From Pseudomonas canadensis (GTDB lineage Bacteria > Pseudomonadota > Gammaproteobacteria > Pseudomonadales > Pseudomonadaceae): DNA of 64,000 nt. The notes beneath the pieces are model-generated. The model had not been told where the DNA came from. It did no database searches and worked only from the letters and a program-made list of their open reading frames with translations. Where the stretch lies: positions 544,180 through 608,179 of the forward strand of contig NZ_AYTD01000011.1 of the NCBI RefSeq assembly GCF_000503215.1, given 5' to 3'. This document shows positions 28,648 through 37,754 of the stretch, piece by piece. How positions within the stretch are numbered: the first letter of the stretch is position 1; each line of letters begins with the position of its first letter. The position numbers and the translations under genes are program-made.

Positions 28648-29604
28648 ATGAGCACTGCTACTGCAACAGAGAATACTGACCAGCCCTGGGAAGATACGTT
28701 GATTCTGGCATTTCGCGATATTCAGTGGATCCATCACCGCGAAAAACAGCAGACACTGATTTCAGATGCGCTTGGCTGGTTCCAATTGAACAATCATTTA
28801 CTGCTGTGCAATCCCTCAGACAAAACACAGCAAAACACCTGTAATAAGGCCAAGGAAAAGCTCGATCTGGCAGTGAAAGAAATGGCGGCAACACCGCCAC
28901 TACTCGCGAAATTGGACGGCAAGGCTGAAAGTGCAGCGGGCGATGTGCTAACCGCCCATGAAGACAGGTTCTTCCTGATTGAATTCAAATCAGACATGAG
29001 CACCAGAAGCTCCGAATACACCAAATTCCTGGGGATTCTAATGTGGCTGATCGATCCAGAAGCCAACCACGTACTGATAAACCAGTCAAAAAAAGGGCAT
29101 TTTTTTGTCACGCAGAGGCCCGACACATGCGCCCCCTCTGCTCCAAACCTGCGAAAGCTCACTATGGAGGCCTACACTTACTACGACGCAATCACTCAGC
29201 CCAACTTAAAACTGACTGCGGCGATCCCCGTGCACACGCTCCTGGCAGAAAAACGCCACGGCCTGCCGCTGGCTCAAATGGCGGACTACCTTCAACTGCT
29301 CTGTAACGTACATGTCGGTGACGCAGCAGGCGGCGCACACCCGATGAAAGTGGCGGTGGCAAGTGCATCCGGGGTGTTTTGGCCGATATCCGACCTTTCG
29401 GAACTGACTGCATTGGCCGGCTTGTTCAACGCGACCGCAAGGCTGTCGCACCCAAAACACCCGGCATTTGGCATTGCAAACGCCAAACGCCTGAAAGACA
29501 TCGTCGATGCCTTTCGGAAAAAAACGCTCGAAGAGCAAAAAACCGCGCTCAGACGTGACGGCAGAACACCCGGCGGCGCCACTCCAGGCATCAATCGAAG
29601 CTGA
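28648..29604 (+). CDS. Unrecognised protein with a PD-(D/E)XK-like nuclease motif
   Basis: This 318-aa soluble protein is not one I recognise as a family. Around residues 95-120, GDVLTAHEDRFFLIEFKSD fits the catalytic core of PD-(D/E)XK nucleases: an acidic residue, a short gap, a hydrophobic strand and E-x-K. A helix with SSEYTKFLGILMWL follows. The C-terminal third is helical and ends in a basic, Gly-rich tail. ATG 28648 is chosen because GAGGGG lies seven bases upstream; an ATG at 28642 is too close. Base composition is visibly lower in GC than the neighbours. It pairs with the membrane protein gene upstream. Confidence 0.65.
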   Translation: MSTATATENTDQPWEDTLILAFRDIQWIHHREKQQTLISDALGWFQLNNHLLLCNPSDKTQQNTCNKAKEKLDLAVKEMAATPPLLAKLDGKAESAAGDVLTAHEDRFFLIEFKSDMSTRSSEYTKFLGILMWLIDPEANHVLINQSKKGHFFVTQRPDTCAPSAPNLRKLTMEAYTYYDAITQPNLKLTAAIPVHTLLAEKRHGLPLAQMADYLQLLCNVHVGDAAGGAHPMKVAVASASGVFWPISDLSELTALAGLFNATARLSHPKHPAFGIANAKRLKDIVDAFRKKTLEEQKTALRRDGRTPGGATPGINRS

Positions 29605-29625
29605 GTGACACCGCTTACGCCCCCA

Positions 29626-31188
29626 TCAGGAATCCACGCACCGAAGCAGGCTGACCTGCGTCACCCGGCGGTCCTCCACCGCCGCCACCGTCAGGCGCCA
29701 ACCCTCATGTTCCAGGCTGTCGCCCACCACTGGGAGGCGATCCAGCAGACTCATCACCAGGCCGGCCAGGGTCTGATAATCGTCGGTCGCAACCGCGTTG
29801 AAGCCCGTGCGCTGACGCACCTGATTGAGGTTCAGTGCACCATTGGCGCGGAAACCAGCGCCCTCCTCGACAATATCCGGCCCTTCGATTTCGCTGGCGT
29901 CCGGCAGCTCACCGGCGATGGATTCCAGGATGTCGGTCATGCTCAACACGCCCATGAAGTCACCGAATTCGTTGATCACAAACGCAATGTGGGTGGATTC
30001 CTGACGCATCTGCTCCAGGGCGTTGAGGATCGAGAAACTGTCCAGCAGGTTGATCGCCCGGCGTGCCAGGTGCTCCAGGTTCGGCTCGTTACCGGCCAGG
30101 TATTCCTTGAGCAACTCCTTCTTGTGCACAAAGCCCAGCGGTTCATCGACGGCGCCGTTGCGGATCAACGGCAGTCGCGAGTAGGACGAATGCATCAGTT
30201 TCAGACGAATGCTGTCGGGATCATCCGCCAGATCGATGCAGTCGACCTTGGCCCGCGGTGTCATCAGTGTGCGGATCGGCCGTTCGGCCAGTTGCAGCAC
30301 ACCACTGATCATCACGCGCTCGCGCCGATCAAACAGCGGGCCTTGCCCAGCATCTGGCTCACCCAGCAGGTCGGCAACCTCATCGCTCACCTCTTCCACC
30401 GCCAGGCTACGACCGCCGAGCAAGCGCATCACGGCATGGGCCGTACGCTCACGTACTGGCAACACACCTTGCGCCGACTTCTTGCGGCGGGCCCGTGCGA
30501 TCTGGTTGAACAACTCGATCAGGATTGAGAAACCAATCGCTGCGTACAGGTAACCCTTCGGAATATGGAAACCCAGGCCTTCGGCGGTCAGGGCAAAACC
30601 GATCATCATCAAGAAGCCCAGGCACAGCATGATCACCGTCGGGTGCGCATTGACGAAGCGGGTCAATGGCTTGCTCGCGACGATCATCACACCGATGGAC
30701 ACGATCACCGCGATCATCATCACCGCCAGCTCGTCCACCATGCCCACGGCGGTAATCACCGCATCCAGGGAGAACACCGCATCCAGCACCACGATCTGCG
30801 CCACGATCGGCCAGAACATCGCGTAGGCGGCATTGCCCGTGCGCTGGACCACATGGCCTTCGAGGCGCTCGTGCAATTCCATGGTGGCCTTGAACAACAG
30901 GAATACACCACCAAACAACATGATCAGGTCACGGCCCGAGAAGCTCTTGTCGAACACCTCGAACAACGGCTGCGTCAGGGTCACCAGCCAGGAAATACTC
31001 GCCAATAGGCCCAGGCGCATCAGCAGCGCCAGGGACAGGCCGATCAACCGCGCACGGTCACGCTGCTCCGGCGGCAACTTGTCCGCCAGGATCGCGATAA
31101 ACACCAGGTTGTCGATGCCCAGCACCAGTTCCAGCACAATCAAGGTCAACAGCCCGAGCCAGGCCGTTGGATCCGCTAACCATTCCAT
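29626..31188 (-). CDS. TerC-family membrane protein with CBS and CorC-type domains (YoaE-like)
   Basis: This 520-aa protein begins with a TerC domain of seven hydrophobic segments (1-240), containing the acidic membrane motifs [11 protein letters not shown] and [16 protein letters not shown] pair of CBS domains (~300-420: [28 protein letters not shown]) and a CorC/HlyC C-terminal domain (~430-518) follow. The architecture matches E. coli YoaE. TerC proteins are linked to metal ion export, but the ion here is not known. I looked for a manganese riboswitch in the leader and found none. Confidence 0.92.
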   Translation of the reverse strand: MEWLADPTAWLGLLTLIVLELVLGIDNLVFIAILADKLPPEQRDRARLIGLSLALLMRLGLLASISWLVTLTQPLFEVFDKSFSGRDLIMLFGGVFLLFKATMELHERLEGHVVQRTGNAAYAMFWPIVAQIVVLDAVFSLDAVITAVGMVDELAVMMIAVIVSIGVMIVASKPLTRFVNAHPTVIMLCLGFLMMIGFALTAEGLGFHIPKGYLYAAIGFSILIELFNQIARARRKKSAQGVLPVRERTAHAVMRLLGGRSLAVEEVSDEVADLLGEPDAGQGPLFDRRERVMISGVLQLAERPIRTLMTPRAKVDCIDLADDPDSIRLKLMHSSYSRLPLIRNGAVDEPLGFVHKKELLKEYLAGNEPNLEHLARRAINLLDSFSILNALEQMRQESTHIAFVINEFGDFMGVLSMTDILESIAGELPDASEIEGPDIVEEGAGFRANGALNLNQVRQRTGFNAVATDDYQTLAGLVMSLLDRLPVVGDSLEHEGWRLTVAAVEDRRVTQVSLLRCVDS

Positions 31189-31443
31189 TTATTGAGTCTC
31201 TTCAGTCATCGATTTTCAGAATGCCGGGCACGGCAAGGCGCGGTCAGTGGACCGGTACAAGGTTAGCAGTCGGAATACGGGGTGCTTCAGAGGGAACAGC
31301 GGCAGCGCAAGTCTTGGGGAAAGACGACTGGGGGGCTCCGAAAGGGTGTTCATGCAAATCCTGAAATAACAAAAGGACTTGAATCCTACATCTGAAACGC
31401 AAACTTCCTACAACGCAAAACTATTACAAGATCTGTAATCTCA
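31189..31443. other. Leader and promoter region of the TerC gene, no recognised element
   Basis: This 255-base stretch upstream of the minus-strand TerC gene has no credible gene on either strand. I do not see the conserved manganese-riboswitch core or another RNA family. It presumably carries the promoter. Confidence 0.4.
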
Positions 31444-31513
31444 CCTGTAGGAGCCGGCTTGCCGGCGATGGCGTCCTCACAAACGCCATCGCCGGCAAGC
31501 CGACTCCTACAGG
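31444..31513. repeat. REP doublet (TGTAGGAGCCGGC family), near perfect
   Basis: A 70-base inverted repeat with 31-base arms running from CCTGTAGGAGCCGGCTTGCC inward to GGCGT, with an 8-base loop. It lies 12 bases after the SorC-type regulator stop and could help stop its transcription. Confidence 0.92.
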
Positions 31514-31525
31514 GGCATCGTGGTG

Positions 31526-32506
31526 TCAGGACTTACGGGTAGCGTCATCCAACGCCAGAATGGTATGCGCATTGGTCACCGTCGTGGCCAGCGTATTGAT
31601 CACCCCCGACCGCAACGCCCCCAGCGTCGCCGCCGCCTTGGTATTTTCGCTGGCAATCGCCACCACATCCGGTATGCGAAACAACTCCTGCACCGTCAAC
31701 CCGATCACCCGCCCCTGGATCGCGTTGACCGCCGGTTGCCCGTGAATGTCGATAAAGTCATAGCCCATCATGTCACCCACGGTGCCGGACAACCGGGCCT
31801 GGGCGATTTCCTGCGGTGAGAACCAGCCCATGCGCACCATGTTGCTGTTCTCACTCATGTCGCCAATACCGATCAACGCAATATCCGCGCGCCGCGCCCG
31901 GTCCAGCGTGGAGCGCACGGTGTCGTTATTGATCAGCACCCCGCGCAACTCCGGGTTCGCCACCAGGGCCGGGGCATACAAGCTTTCACTCTCCCCCCCG
32001 AAGCGCAGCGCCAGGCGCCGGCAGATATGGTCGGGGTTCATGTATTCGCCGGCCTTGAGCGAACCACCGATGGCGCAGACAAATGTGCAATTGCGTGTCA
32101 CCGGCAAGAATACGTTGTCCGCCACTGCGCCGACGTTACGCCCCATGCCTACCGCGACAATCATGCCATCGCTCAGCGTCTTGTTCAGGTAGTTGGCCAC
32201 CAGACTGGCAACGGCCGAGCGCTGGGTGTCGGGGTCGCTGTGGTCCACGGCAATCAAGGCGCGGTCCAGCTTGAAGCGCTGCACCAATGCCTGCTCCAGC
32301 TCGTTGTTCATGGCCGGGTGCTGCAGCACGCGCACCTCGACGATCCCCTCATCGCGCGCACGCTTGAGCAAGCGGCTGACTTTCGCCCGCGACAGGTCAA
32401 AGCGCTTGGCAATGGCTTCCTGAGTGACGTTCTCAAGGTAATAGAGCATTGCCACTTCGGTCATCTGATCGATATCGCTGGCAATGCGCTGGGTACTGTC
32501 ACTCAT
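31526..32506 (-). CDS. SorC/DeoR-family sugar-responsive regulator (EryD-like)
   Basis: This 326-aa regulator has an N-terminal HTH (residues ~15-55: VTQEAIAKRFDLSRAKVSRLLKRA) and a SorC sugar-binding domain (VGMGRNVGAVAD, CAIGGSLKAGEYMNPDHICRRLA, DTVRSTLDRARRADIALIGIG). Such proteins, EryD among them, sense phosphorylated sugars. It stands next to the alditol genes and probably acts on the palindromes at 33068 and 33225-33260. ATG 32506 is preferred; a TTG nine codons upstream (32533) with GGAG before it is a fair alternative. Confidence 0.9.
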   Translation of the reverse strand: MSDSTQRIASDIDQMTEVAMLYYLENVTQEAIAKRFDLSRAKVSRLLKRARDEGIVEVRVLQHPAMNNELEQALVQRFKLDRALIAVDHSDPDTQRSAVASLVANYLNKTLSDGMIVAVGMGRNVGAVADNVFLPVTRNCTFVCAIGGSLKAGEYMNPDHICRRLALRFGGESESLYAPALVANPELRGVLINNDTVRSTLDRARRADIALIGIGDMSENSNMVRMGWFSPQEIAQARLSGTVGDMMGYDFIDIHGQPAVNAIQGRVIGLTVQELFRIPDVVAIASENTKAAATLGALRSGVINTLATTVTNAHTILALDDATRKS

Positions 32507-32569
32507 GGGGACGGGCTTCCGTTTCGGCGTCAAAGGCGCATTCTCCCGACTCTTGCCCCGTTTAGTCCA

Positions 32570-33031
32570 CTACTGATGCCCGTCGCGCTCGATCGCATTG
32601 ATGCGCTCGACCTTGGCGCCGGAACGCGCCGACTCGAACTCCGACTCCAGGAATGATTTGACGATGCTTTTGGCCAGCTCCGCACCGATCACTCGCGCGC
32701 CGATGGACAGGATTTGCGCATCGTTGCTCTTACGCGCCCGCTCCGCCGAATAGGTGTCATGGGCCTGCGCCGCACGAATGCCCAGCACCTTGTTGGCGGA
32801 AATGGCCATGCCGATCCCGGTGCCACACACCAGCACACCCAGGCGCTGCTGCCCGGCATTGATCGCGTTGGCCACGGCCAGGGCGATGTCGGGGTAAAGC
32901 ACCGGCGCGGTGGAATGGGTGCCGAAGTCGGTCACCGGGTAACCCAGCGCCTCGATATGGCGCTTCAACAGCTCTTTGAGCTCAAAACCCGCTTCATCGC
33001 ATCCGATAGCCACCGGGAAAGGTGTGTTCAT
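32570..33031 (-). CDS. rpiB: RpiB/LacAB-family isomerase, probable D-erythrulose-4-phosphate isomerase
   Basis: This 153-aa protein has the RpiB/LacAB fold: IGCDEAGFELKELLKRHI with the substrate Asp, DFGTHS, the catalytic Cys in VLVCGTGIGMAISANK and the AAQAHDTYSAERARKSNDAQILSIG segment. In four-carbon alditol pathways, RpiB-family enzymes (EryI/DerI) convert D-erythrulose 4-phosphate to D-erythrose 4-phosphate. That role fits the dehydrogenases and Dha-type kinase encoded opposite. Ribose-5-phosphate isomerase activity is the alternative. Confidence 0.88.
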   Translation of the reverse strand: MNTPFPVAIGCDEAGFELKELLKRHIEALGYPVTDFGTHSTAPVLYPDIALAVANAINAGQQRLGVLVCGTGIGMAISANKVLGIRAAQAHDTYSAERARKSNDAQILSIGARVIGAELAKSIVKSFLESEFESARSGAKVERINAIERDGHQ

Positions 33032-33067
33032 GGCGTCTGGCTCCGCTGCCGTGATCGTATTTATGAC

Positions 33068-33081
33068 TGATCATATGATCA
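33068..33081. promoter_or_regulatory. Perfect 14-bp palindrome TGATCATATGATCA, candidate SorC operator 1
   Basis: It lies 37 bases upstream of the rpiB ATG in the divergent gap. With flanking bases it reads GACTGATCATATGATCA; both halves recur near 33225 and 33251, next to the divergent ABC genes. Binding by the neighbouring SorC-type regulator is inferred. Confidence 0.5.
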
Positions 33082-33224
33082 CTCAATGAAATTTCGCTCA
33101 GGCATTTCGCCGCCAACCACCCCTCACTGTCAAGCATGATTTAACTGACTTGCCAGTCAAAAGCGCCTAAAAAGACATTATTGACGAACAAGACGAGAAT
33201 CAGTGCTTTTACATGAAACAGATT

Positions 33225-33260
33225 GACTGATCAGAATTTCATTTGATACACATATGATCA
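33225..33260. promoter_or_regulatory. Split repeat GACTGATCA ... CATATGATCA, candidate SorC operator 2
   Basis: GACTGATCA (33225-33233) and CATATGATCA (33251-33260) repeat the left and right halves of the site at 33068, separated by 17 bases. They lie 55-90 bases upstream of the ABC ATPase ATG. I see no gene in the 33032-33314 gap. Confidence 0.45.
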
Positions 33261-33314
33261 CAGCGAAACATGACTGTGCGACCTAATAAGAATTCACAGC
33301 ACGAGGACACGCCG

Positions 33315-34802
33315 ATGGCCACGCCATTACTGCTCCAGGCTGAACACGTCGCCAAGGCTTACGCCGGGGTCCCTGCCCTGCGTGACGGGCGCCTCTCTCT
33401 GCGGGCCGGCAGCGTCCACGCCCTGTGCGGCGGCAATGGCGCAGGCAAATCGACATTTCTGAGCATCCTGATGGGCATCACCCAGCGTGACGCCGGCAGC
33501 ATTCTGCTCAACGGCGCACCGGCGCAGTTCAACCGCCCGAGTGAAGCGCTGGCAGCGGGGATCGCGATGATCACCCAGGAGCTGGAACCCATCCCCTATA
33601 TGACCGTCGCCGAGAACATCTGGCTGGGGCGAGAACCACGCCGCGCCGGTTGCATCGTCGACAACAAGGCTCTGAACCGGCGCACCCGCGAATTGCTGGA
33701 AAGCCTGGAGTTCGACGTCGATGCCACCAGCCCCATGCACCGCTTGAGCGTCGCGCAGATCCAACTGGTAGAAATCGCCAAGGCCTTCAGCCATGACTGC
33801 CAGGTGATGATCATGGACGAACCCACCTCGGCCATTGGCGAACACGAGGCGCAAACCCTGTTCAAGGCCATCCGCCGCCTGACGGCCCGGGGCGCCGGCA
33901 TTGTGTATGTGTCGCACCGCCTCAGCGAACTGGCGCAGATCGCCGACGACTACAGCATCTTCCGCGACGGCGCCTTCGTCGAAAGCGGACGCATGGCGGA
34001 CATTGATCGCGACCATCTGGTACGCGGCATCGTCGGCCAGGAATTGACTCGCATCGACCACAAGGTCGGTCGCGAATGCGCTGCCAACACTTGTCTGCAA
34101 GTCGACAACCTGAGCCGCACCGGAGAGTTCCACGACATCAGCCTGCAATTGCGCCAAGGCGAAATCCTCGGCATTTATGGCTTGATGGGCTCGGGGCGCA
34201 GCGAGTTCCTCAACTGCATCTACGGCCTGACGGTCGCGGACTCCGGCAGTGTCACCCTGCAAGGCAAGCCCATGCCGATCGGGCTGCCGAAGGCGACCAT
34301 CAATGCCGGCATGTCGCTGGTCACCGAAGATCGCAAGGACAGTGGCCTGGTGCTCACCGGCAGCATTCTTTCCAACATTGCCCTGTCGGCCTACAAGCGC
34401 CTTTCGAGCTGGTCGCTGATCAATGCGCGCAAAGAAACCCAACTGGCCCAGGACATGGTCAAGCGCCTGCAGATCAAGACCACGTCCCTGGAATTGCCGG
34501 TGGCGTCCATGAGCGGCGGCAACCAGCAGAAAGTGGTGCTCGCCAAATGCCTGTCCACCGAGCCGGTCTGCCTGCTGTGTGACGAACCGACCCGTGGCAT
34601 CGATGAAGGCGCCAAGCAGGAGATCTACCACCTGCTCGACCAATTCGTACGCGGCGGTGGCGCTGCCATCGTGGTGTCGTCGGAAGCGCCGGAACTGCTG
34701 CACCTGAGCGATCGCATCGCCGTATTCAAGGGCGGCCGGCTGGTGACCATCAGCACCGACACCGCCCTTTCCCAGGAAGCCTTGTTGAGTCTTGCCTCAT
34801 GA
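33315..34802 (+). CDS. Sugar/alditol ABC transporter ATPase (RbsA type)
   Basis: This 495-aa protein has two ABC domains of the ribose-transporter type. The first has an intact Walker A GGNGAGKST and signature-like LSVAQIQLVEIAKA. The second has the usual degenerate P-loop GLMGSGRSEF and signature MSGGNQQKVVLAKCL, with DEPTRGID. ATG 33315 is preceded by GAGG; a frame extension to 33270 is unsupported. The stop overlaps the permease ATG by four bases. It powers import for the alditol pathway. Confidence 0.94.
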   Translation: MATPLLLQAEHVAKAYAGVPALRDGRLSLRAGSVHALCGGNGAGKSTFLSILMGITQRDAGSILLNGAPAQFNRPSEALAAGIAMITQELEPIPYMTVAENIWLGREPRRAGCIVDNKALNRRTRELLESLEFDVDATSPMHRLSVAQIQLVEIAKAFSHDCQVMIMDEPTSAIGEHEAQTLFKAIRRLTARGAGIVYVSHRLSELAQIADDYSIFRDGAFVESGRMADIDRDHLVRGIVGQELTRIDHKVGRECAANTCLQVDNLSRTGEFHDISLQLRQGEILGIYGLMGSGRSEFLNCIYGLTVADSGSVTLQGKPMPIGLPKATINAGMSLVTEDRKDSGLVLTGSILSNIALSAYKRLSSWSLINARKETQLAQDMVKRLQIKTTSLELPVASMSGGNQQKVVLAKCLSTEPVCLLCDEPTRGIDEGAKQEIYHLLDQFVRGGGAAIVVSSEAPELLHLSDRIAVFKGGRLVTISTDTALSQEALLSLAS

Positions 34803-35776
34803 ATGCCAAAACCCTCGCAGCACCTGTCACTGCCGCGCCGCGCAATCGCCTGCGTCTGTCCCTCGACCGCTTCGGCCTGCCGCTGGTGTTTATCCTGCTG
34901 TGCGTGGTGATGGCGTTCTCCAGTGAATACTTCATGACCTGGCGCAACTGGATGGACATCCTGCGCCAGACCTCGATCAACGGCATCCTTGCGGTGGGCA
35001 TGACCTATGTGATCCTGACCAAGGGCATCGACTTGTCCGTGGGCTCGATCCTGGCCTTTGCCGGGTTGTGCAGCGCCATGGTCGCGACCCAGGGGTACGG
35101 CGTGCTGGCGGCGGTCAGTGCCGGGATGTTTGCCGGCGCGATGCTCGGCGTGGTGAACGGCTTCATGGTCGCGAACCTGTCGATCCCGCCCTTCGTGGCC
35201 ACCCTGGGCATGCTCAGCATTGCGCGCGGCATGACCTTCATCCTTAACGATGGCAGCCCGATCACCGACCTGCCCGACGCCTACCTGGCGCTGGGCATCG
35301 GCAAGATCGGCCCGATCGGCGTGCCAATCGTCATCTTCGCCGTGGTTGCGCTGATCTTCTGGATGGTGCTGCGCTACACGACCTACGGCCGCTATGTGTA
35401 CGCGGTCGGCGGCAATGAAAAGAGCGCACGCACCTCTGGCATCGGCGTGCGCAAGGTGATGTTTTCGGTATACGTGGTCTCGGGCCTGCTCGCCGGACTG
35501 GCCGGCGTGGTGCTCTCGGCCCGCACCACCTCTGCCCTGCCCCAGGCCGGGGTGTCCTATGAACTGGACGCGATTGCCGCCGTGGTGATCGGCGGCACCA
35601 GCTTGTCGGGCGGCACCGGCAGCATTGTCGGCACGCTGTTCGGCGCACTGTTGATCGGGGTGATCAACAACGGGCTGAACCTGCTCGGCGTGTCCTCTTA
35701 TTACCAGCAGGTCGCCAAGGGCCTGATCATTGTGTTCGCAGTACTGATCGACGTGTGGCGCAAGAAAAAACGCTAG
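34799..35776 (+). CDS. Sugar/alditol ABC transporter permease (RbsC type)
   Basis: This 325-aa BPD_transp_2 permease has eight to ten hydrophobic segments. Family landmarks are GMTYVILTKGIDLSVGSILAFAGL, PPFVATLGMLSIARGMTFIL, GGNEKSARTSGI and the late AVVIGGTSLSGGTGSIVGTLFGALLIGVINNGLNLLG-type end. Its ATG overlaps the ATPase stop (ATGA), and the binding-protein gene follows after 34 bases. Confidence 0.94.
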   Translation: MNAKTLAAPVTAAPRNRLRLSLDRFGLPLVFILLCVVMAFSSEYFMTWRNWMDILRQTSINGILAVGMTYVILTKGIDLSVGSILAFAGLCSAMVATQGYGVLAAVSAGMFAGAMLGVVNGFMVANLSIPPFVATLGMLSIARGMTFILNDGSPITDLPDAYLALGIGKIGPIGVPIVIFAVVALIFWMVLRYTTYGRYVYAVGGNEKSARTSGIGVRKVMFSVYVVSGLLAGLAGVVLSARTTSALPQAGVSYELDAIAAVVIGGTSLSGGTGSIVGTLFGALLIGVINNGLNLLGVSSYYQQVAKGLIIVFAVLIDVWRKKKR

Positions 35777-35810
35777 AGAACGACCCACAACAATAACCGG
35801 AGTTCTACTC

Positions 35811-36818
35811 ATGAAACTTGGTACCACCTTGGCCGCCACAGCGGCCCTCTCCCTGCTCGCCTGCAGTATCGCCCTGGCCGCCGATGGCAAGACCTACAAG
35901 GTCGGCGCAGCCGTCTACGGCCTCAAGGGCCAGTTCATGCAGAACTGGGTCCGCGAGCTCAAGGAACACCCGGCGGTCAAGGACGGCACCGTGCAGTTGA
36001 CCGTGTTCGACGGCAACTACGACGCCCTCACCCAGAACAACCAGATCGAAAACATGGTGACCCAACGCTACGACGCCATCCTGTTCGTACCGATCGACAC
36101 CAAGGCCGGCGTCGGCACCGTCAAGGCGGCCATGAGCAACGACGTGGTGGTCATCGCCTCCAATACGAAAGTAGCCGATGCCTCTGTGCCGTATGTGGGT
36201 AACGATGATGTCGAAGGCGGCCGCCTGCAGGCCCAGGCCATGGTCGACAAACTTAATGGCAAAGGCAACGTGGTGATTATCCAGGGGCCGATTGGCCAGT
36301 CGGCGCAAATCGACCGGGAAAAAGGCGAACTGGAAGTGCTGGGCAAACACCCGGACATCAAGATCATCGAGAAAAAGACCGCCAACTGGGACCGCGCCCA
36401 GGCCCTGGCGCTCACTGAAGACTGGTTGAACGCCCACCCCAAAGGCATCAACGGCGTGATCGCGCAGAACGACGACATGGCCCTCGGCGCCGTGCAGGCC
36501 CTGAAGTCCCACGGGCTGACCTCCAAGGACGTGCCGGTCACCTCGATCGATGGTATGCCGGACGCGATCCAGGCGGCGAAAAAAGACGAAGTCACCACCT
36601 TCCTGCAAGACGCCCAGGCCCAGTCCCAGGGCGCGCTGGACGTGGCGCTGCGTGCACTGGCCGGCAAGGACTACAAGCCGCAGTCGGTGATCTGGGAGCG
36701 CTATGCCAAGGATGTGAAATGGGGGGACGGCACGGCCAAGAACTACATCCTGCCGTGGGTGCCGGTCACCAATGCCAACGCCGATGCGCTGTACAAACAA
36801 GTCAGCGGCGGCAAATAA
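35811..36818 (+). CDS. Sugar/alditol ABC transporter periplasmic binding protein (RbsB type)
   Basis: This 335-aa Peripla_BP_4 protein has a signal peptide (MKLGTTLAATAALSLLACSIALA, cleavage before ADGKTY). The mature part has two alpha/beta lobes with VGAAVYGLKGQFMQNW, ILFVPIDTKAG, PYVGNDDVEGGRLQA, GVIAQNDDMALGAVQAL and TSIDGMPDA. It would deliver erythritol, threitol or a similar polyol to the permease; the ligand is inferred from the neighbours. GGAG lies 10 bases before the ATG. Confidence 0.93.
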   Translation: MKLGTTLAATAALSLLACSIALAADGKTYKVGAAVYGLKGQFMQNWVRELKEHPAVKDGTVQLTVFDGNYDALTQNNQIENMVTQRYDAILFVPIDTKAGVGTVKAAMSNDVVVIASNTKVADASVPYVGNDDVEGGRLQAQAMVDKLNGKGNVVIIQGPIGQSAQIDREKGELEVLGKHPDIKIIEKKTANWDRAQALALTEDWLNAHPKGINGVIAQNDDMALGAVQALKSHGLTSKDVPVTSIDGMPDAIQAAKKDEVTTFLQDAQAQSQGALDVALRALAGKDYKPQSVIWERYAKDVKWGDGTAKNYILPWVPVTNANADALYKQVSGGK

Positions 36819-36845
36819 CGGTTTCGGCCTATAAATGCATTCCAA

Positions 36846-36937
36846 ATGTGGGAGCGGGCTTGCTCGCGAAAGCGGTGGATCAGCCAACTGATATACCCCC
36901 TGACAAACCGCTTTCGCGAGCAAGCCCGCTCCCACAT
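36846..36937. repeat. REP doublet (TGTGGGAGCGGGC family)
   Basis: Arms of ~31 bases from ATGTGGGAGCGGGCTTGCTC to the complement, with a 30-base spacer, between the binding-protein and SDR genes within the presumed operon. Confidence 0.92.
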
Positions 36938-36971
36938 TGGATCTCCACCGTTTTCAAAAATGGAGTCATTC

Positions 36972-37727
36972 ATGTCTGGATTCTGGAACCAAGCCTTCGA
37001 CCTCACCGGCCGTTGCGCGGTGATTACCGGTGGCGCTGCCGGGATCGGCCTGGCCTGTGCCAGCCTGCTGGTAGAACGCGGCGCCCGCGTGGCGCTGCTG
37101 GACCGTGAGCCGGCAGTGGTCGAGGTAGCCGCCAGCCTGGGCGCCGGGCATCTGGGCATTGCCGTCGACCTCGGCCAGATCGGCCAGATACAACCCACCA
37201 TCGACACGGTTTTCGAACACTTCCAACGCCTGGATTACCTGATCAACAGCGCCGGCGTGGTACTGCTGGACAAGGCCATCGACGTGAGCGAAAGCGCCTG
37301 GGACACCACCCTGGACATCAACCTCAAGGCCAGCTTCTTCGTGGCCCAGGCCTGCGCCCGGCACATGCTCGCCCAAGGCAGCGGACGCATCGTCAACCTC
37401 GCCTCCCAGGCCGCCGTGATCGGCCTGGACCGGCACGTCGCTTATTGCGCCAGCAAGGCAGCCATTGTCGGCATGACCAAAGTACTGGCCATGGAATGGG
37501 CCCCTCACATCAACGTCAACGCCATCTCCCCGACCATTGTGGAGACAGCCCTGGGCAAGAAAGCCTGGGCGGGCGACGTGGGTGAAAAGGCCAAGTTGCA
37601 GATCCCGGCGGGCCGCTTTGCCCAGCCGGAAGAAATCGCCGGGCTGGCGTTGTACCTGCTCAGTGATGCGGCGCAGATGATCACCGGCGCCAACATGGTG
37701 ATCGACGGCGGCTACAGCATTCAGTAA
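36972..37727 (+). CDS. Short-chain dehydrogenase, candidate D-threitol dehydrogenase
   Basis: This 251-aa classical SDR has the NAD motif TGGAAGIG (~19-26), NSAGV, Ser in NLASQAA, Tyr/Lys in YCASKAA, and a C-terminal GANMVIDGGYSIQ. It resembles polyol dehydrogenases such as mycobacterial DthD and Listeria GolD. In the alditol locus it would oxidise D-threitol (or another polyol) to D-erythrulose. ATG 36972 has TGGAG 10 bases upstream; the frame is open further left only because it runs through the REP. The exact substrate is uncertain. Confidence 0.88.
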   Translation: MSGFWNQAFDLTGRCAVITGGAAGIGLACASLLVERGARVALLDREPAVVEVAASLGAGHLGIAVDLGQIGQIQPTIDTVFEHFQRLDYLINSAGVVLLDKAIDVSESAWDTTLDINLKASFFVAQACARHMLAQGSGRIVNLASQAAVIGLDRHVAYCASKAAIVGMTKVLAMEWAPHINVNAISPTIVETALGKKAWAGDVGEKAKLQIPAGRFAQPEEIAGLALYLLSDAAQMITGANMVIDGGYSIQ

Positions 37728-37754
37728 TTCATCTTCTTGTCGTGAGGTTTTGTC

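Noticed and set aside
31189..31443. Manganese (yybP-ykoY) riboswitch before the TerC gene
   Set aside because: TerC genes often carry one, but the conserved core sequences are not present on the relevant strand.
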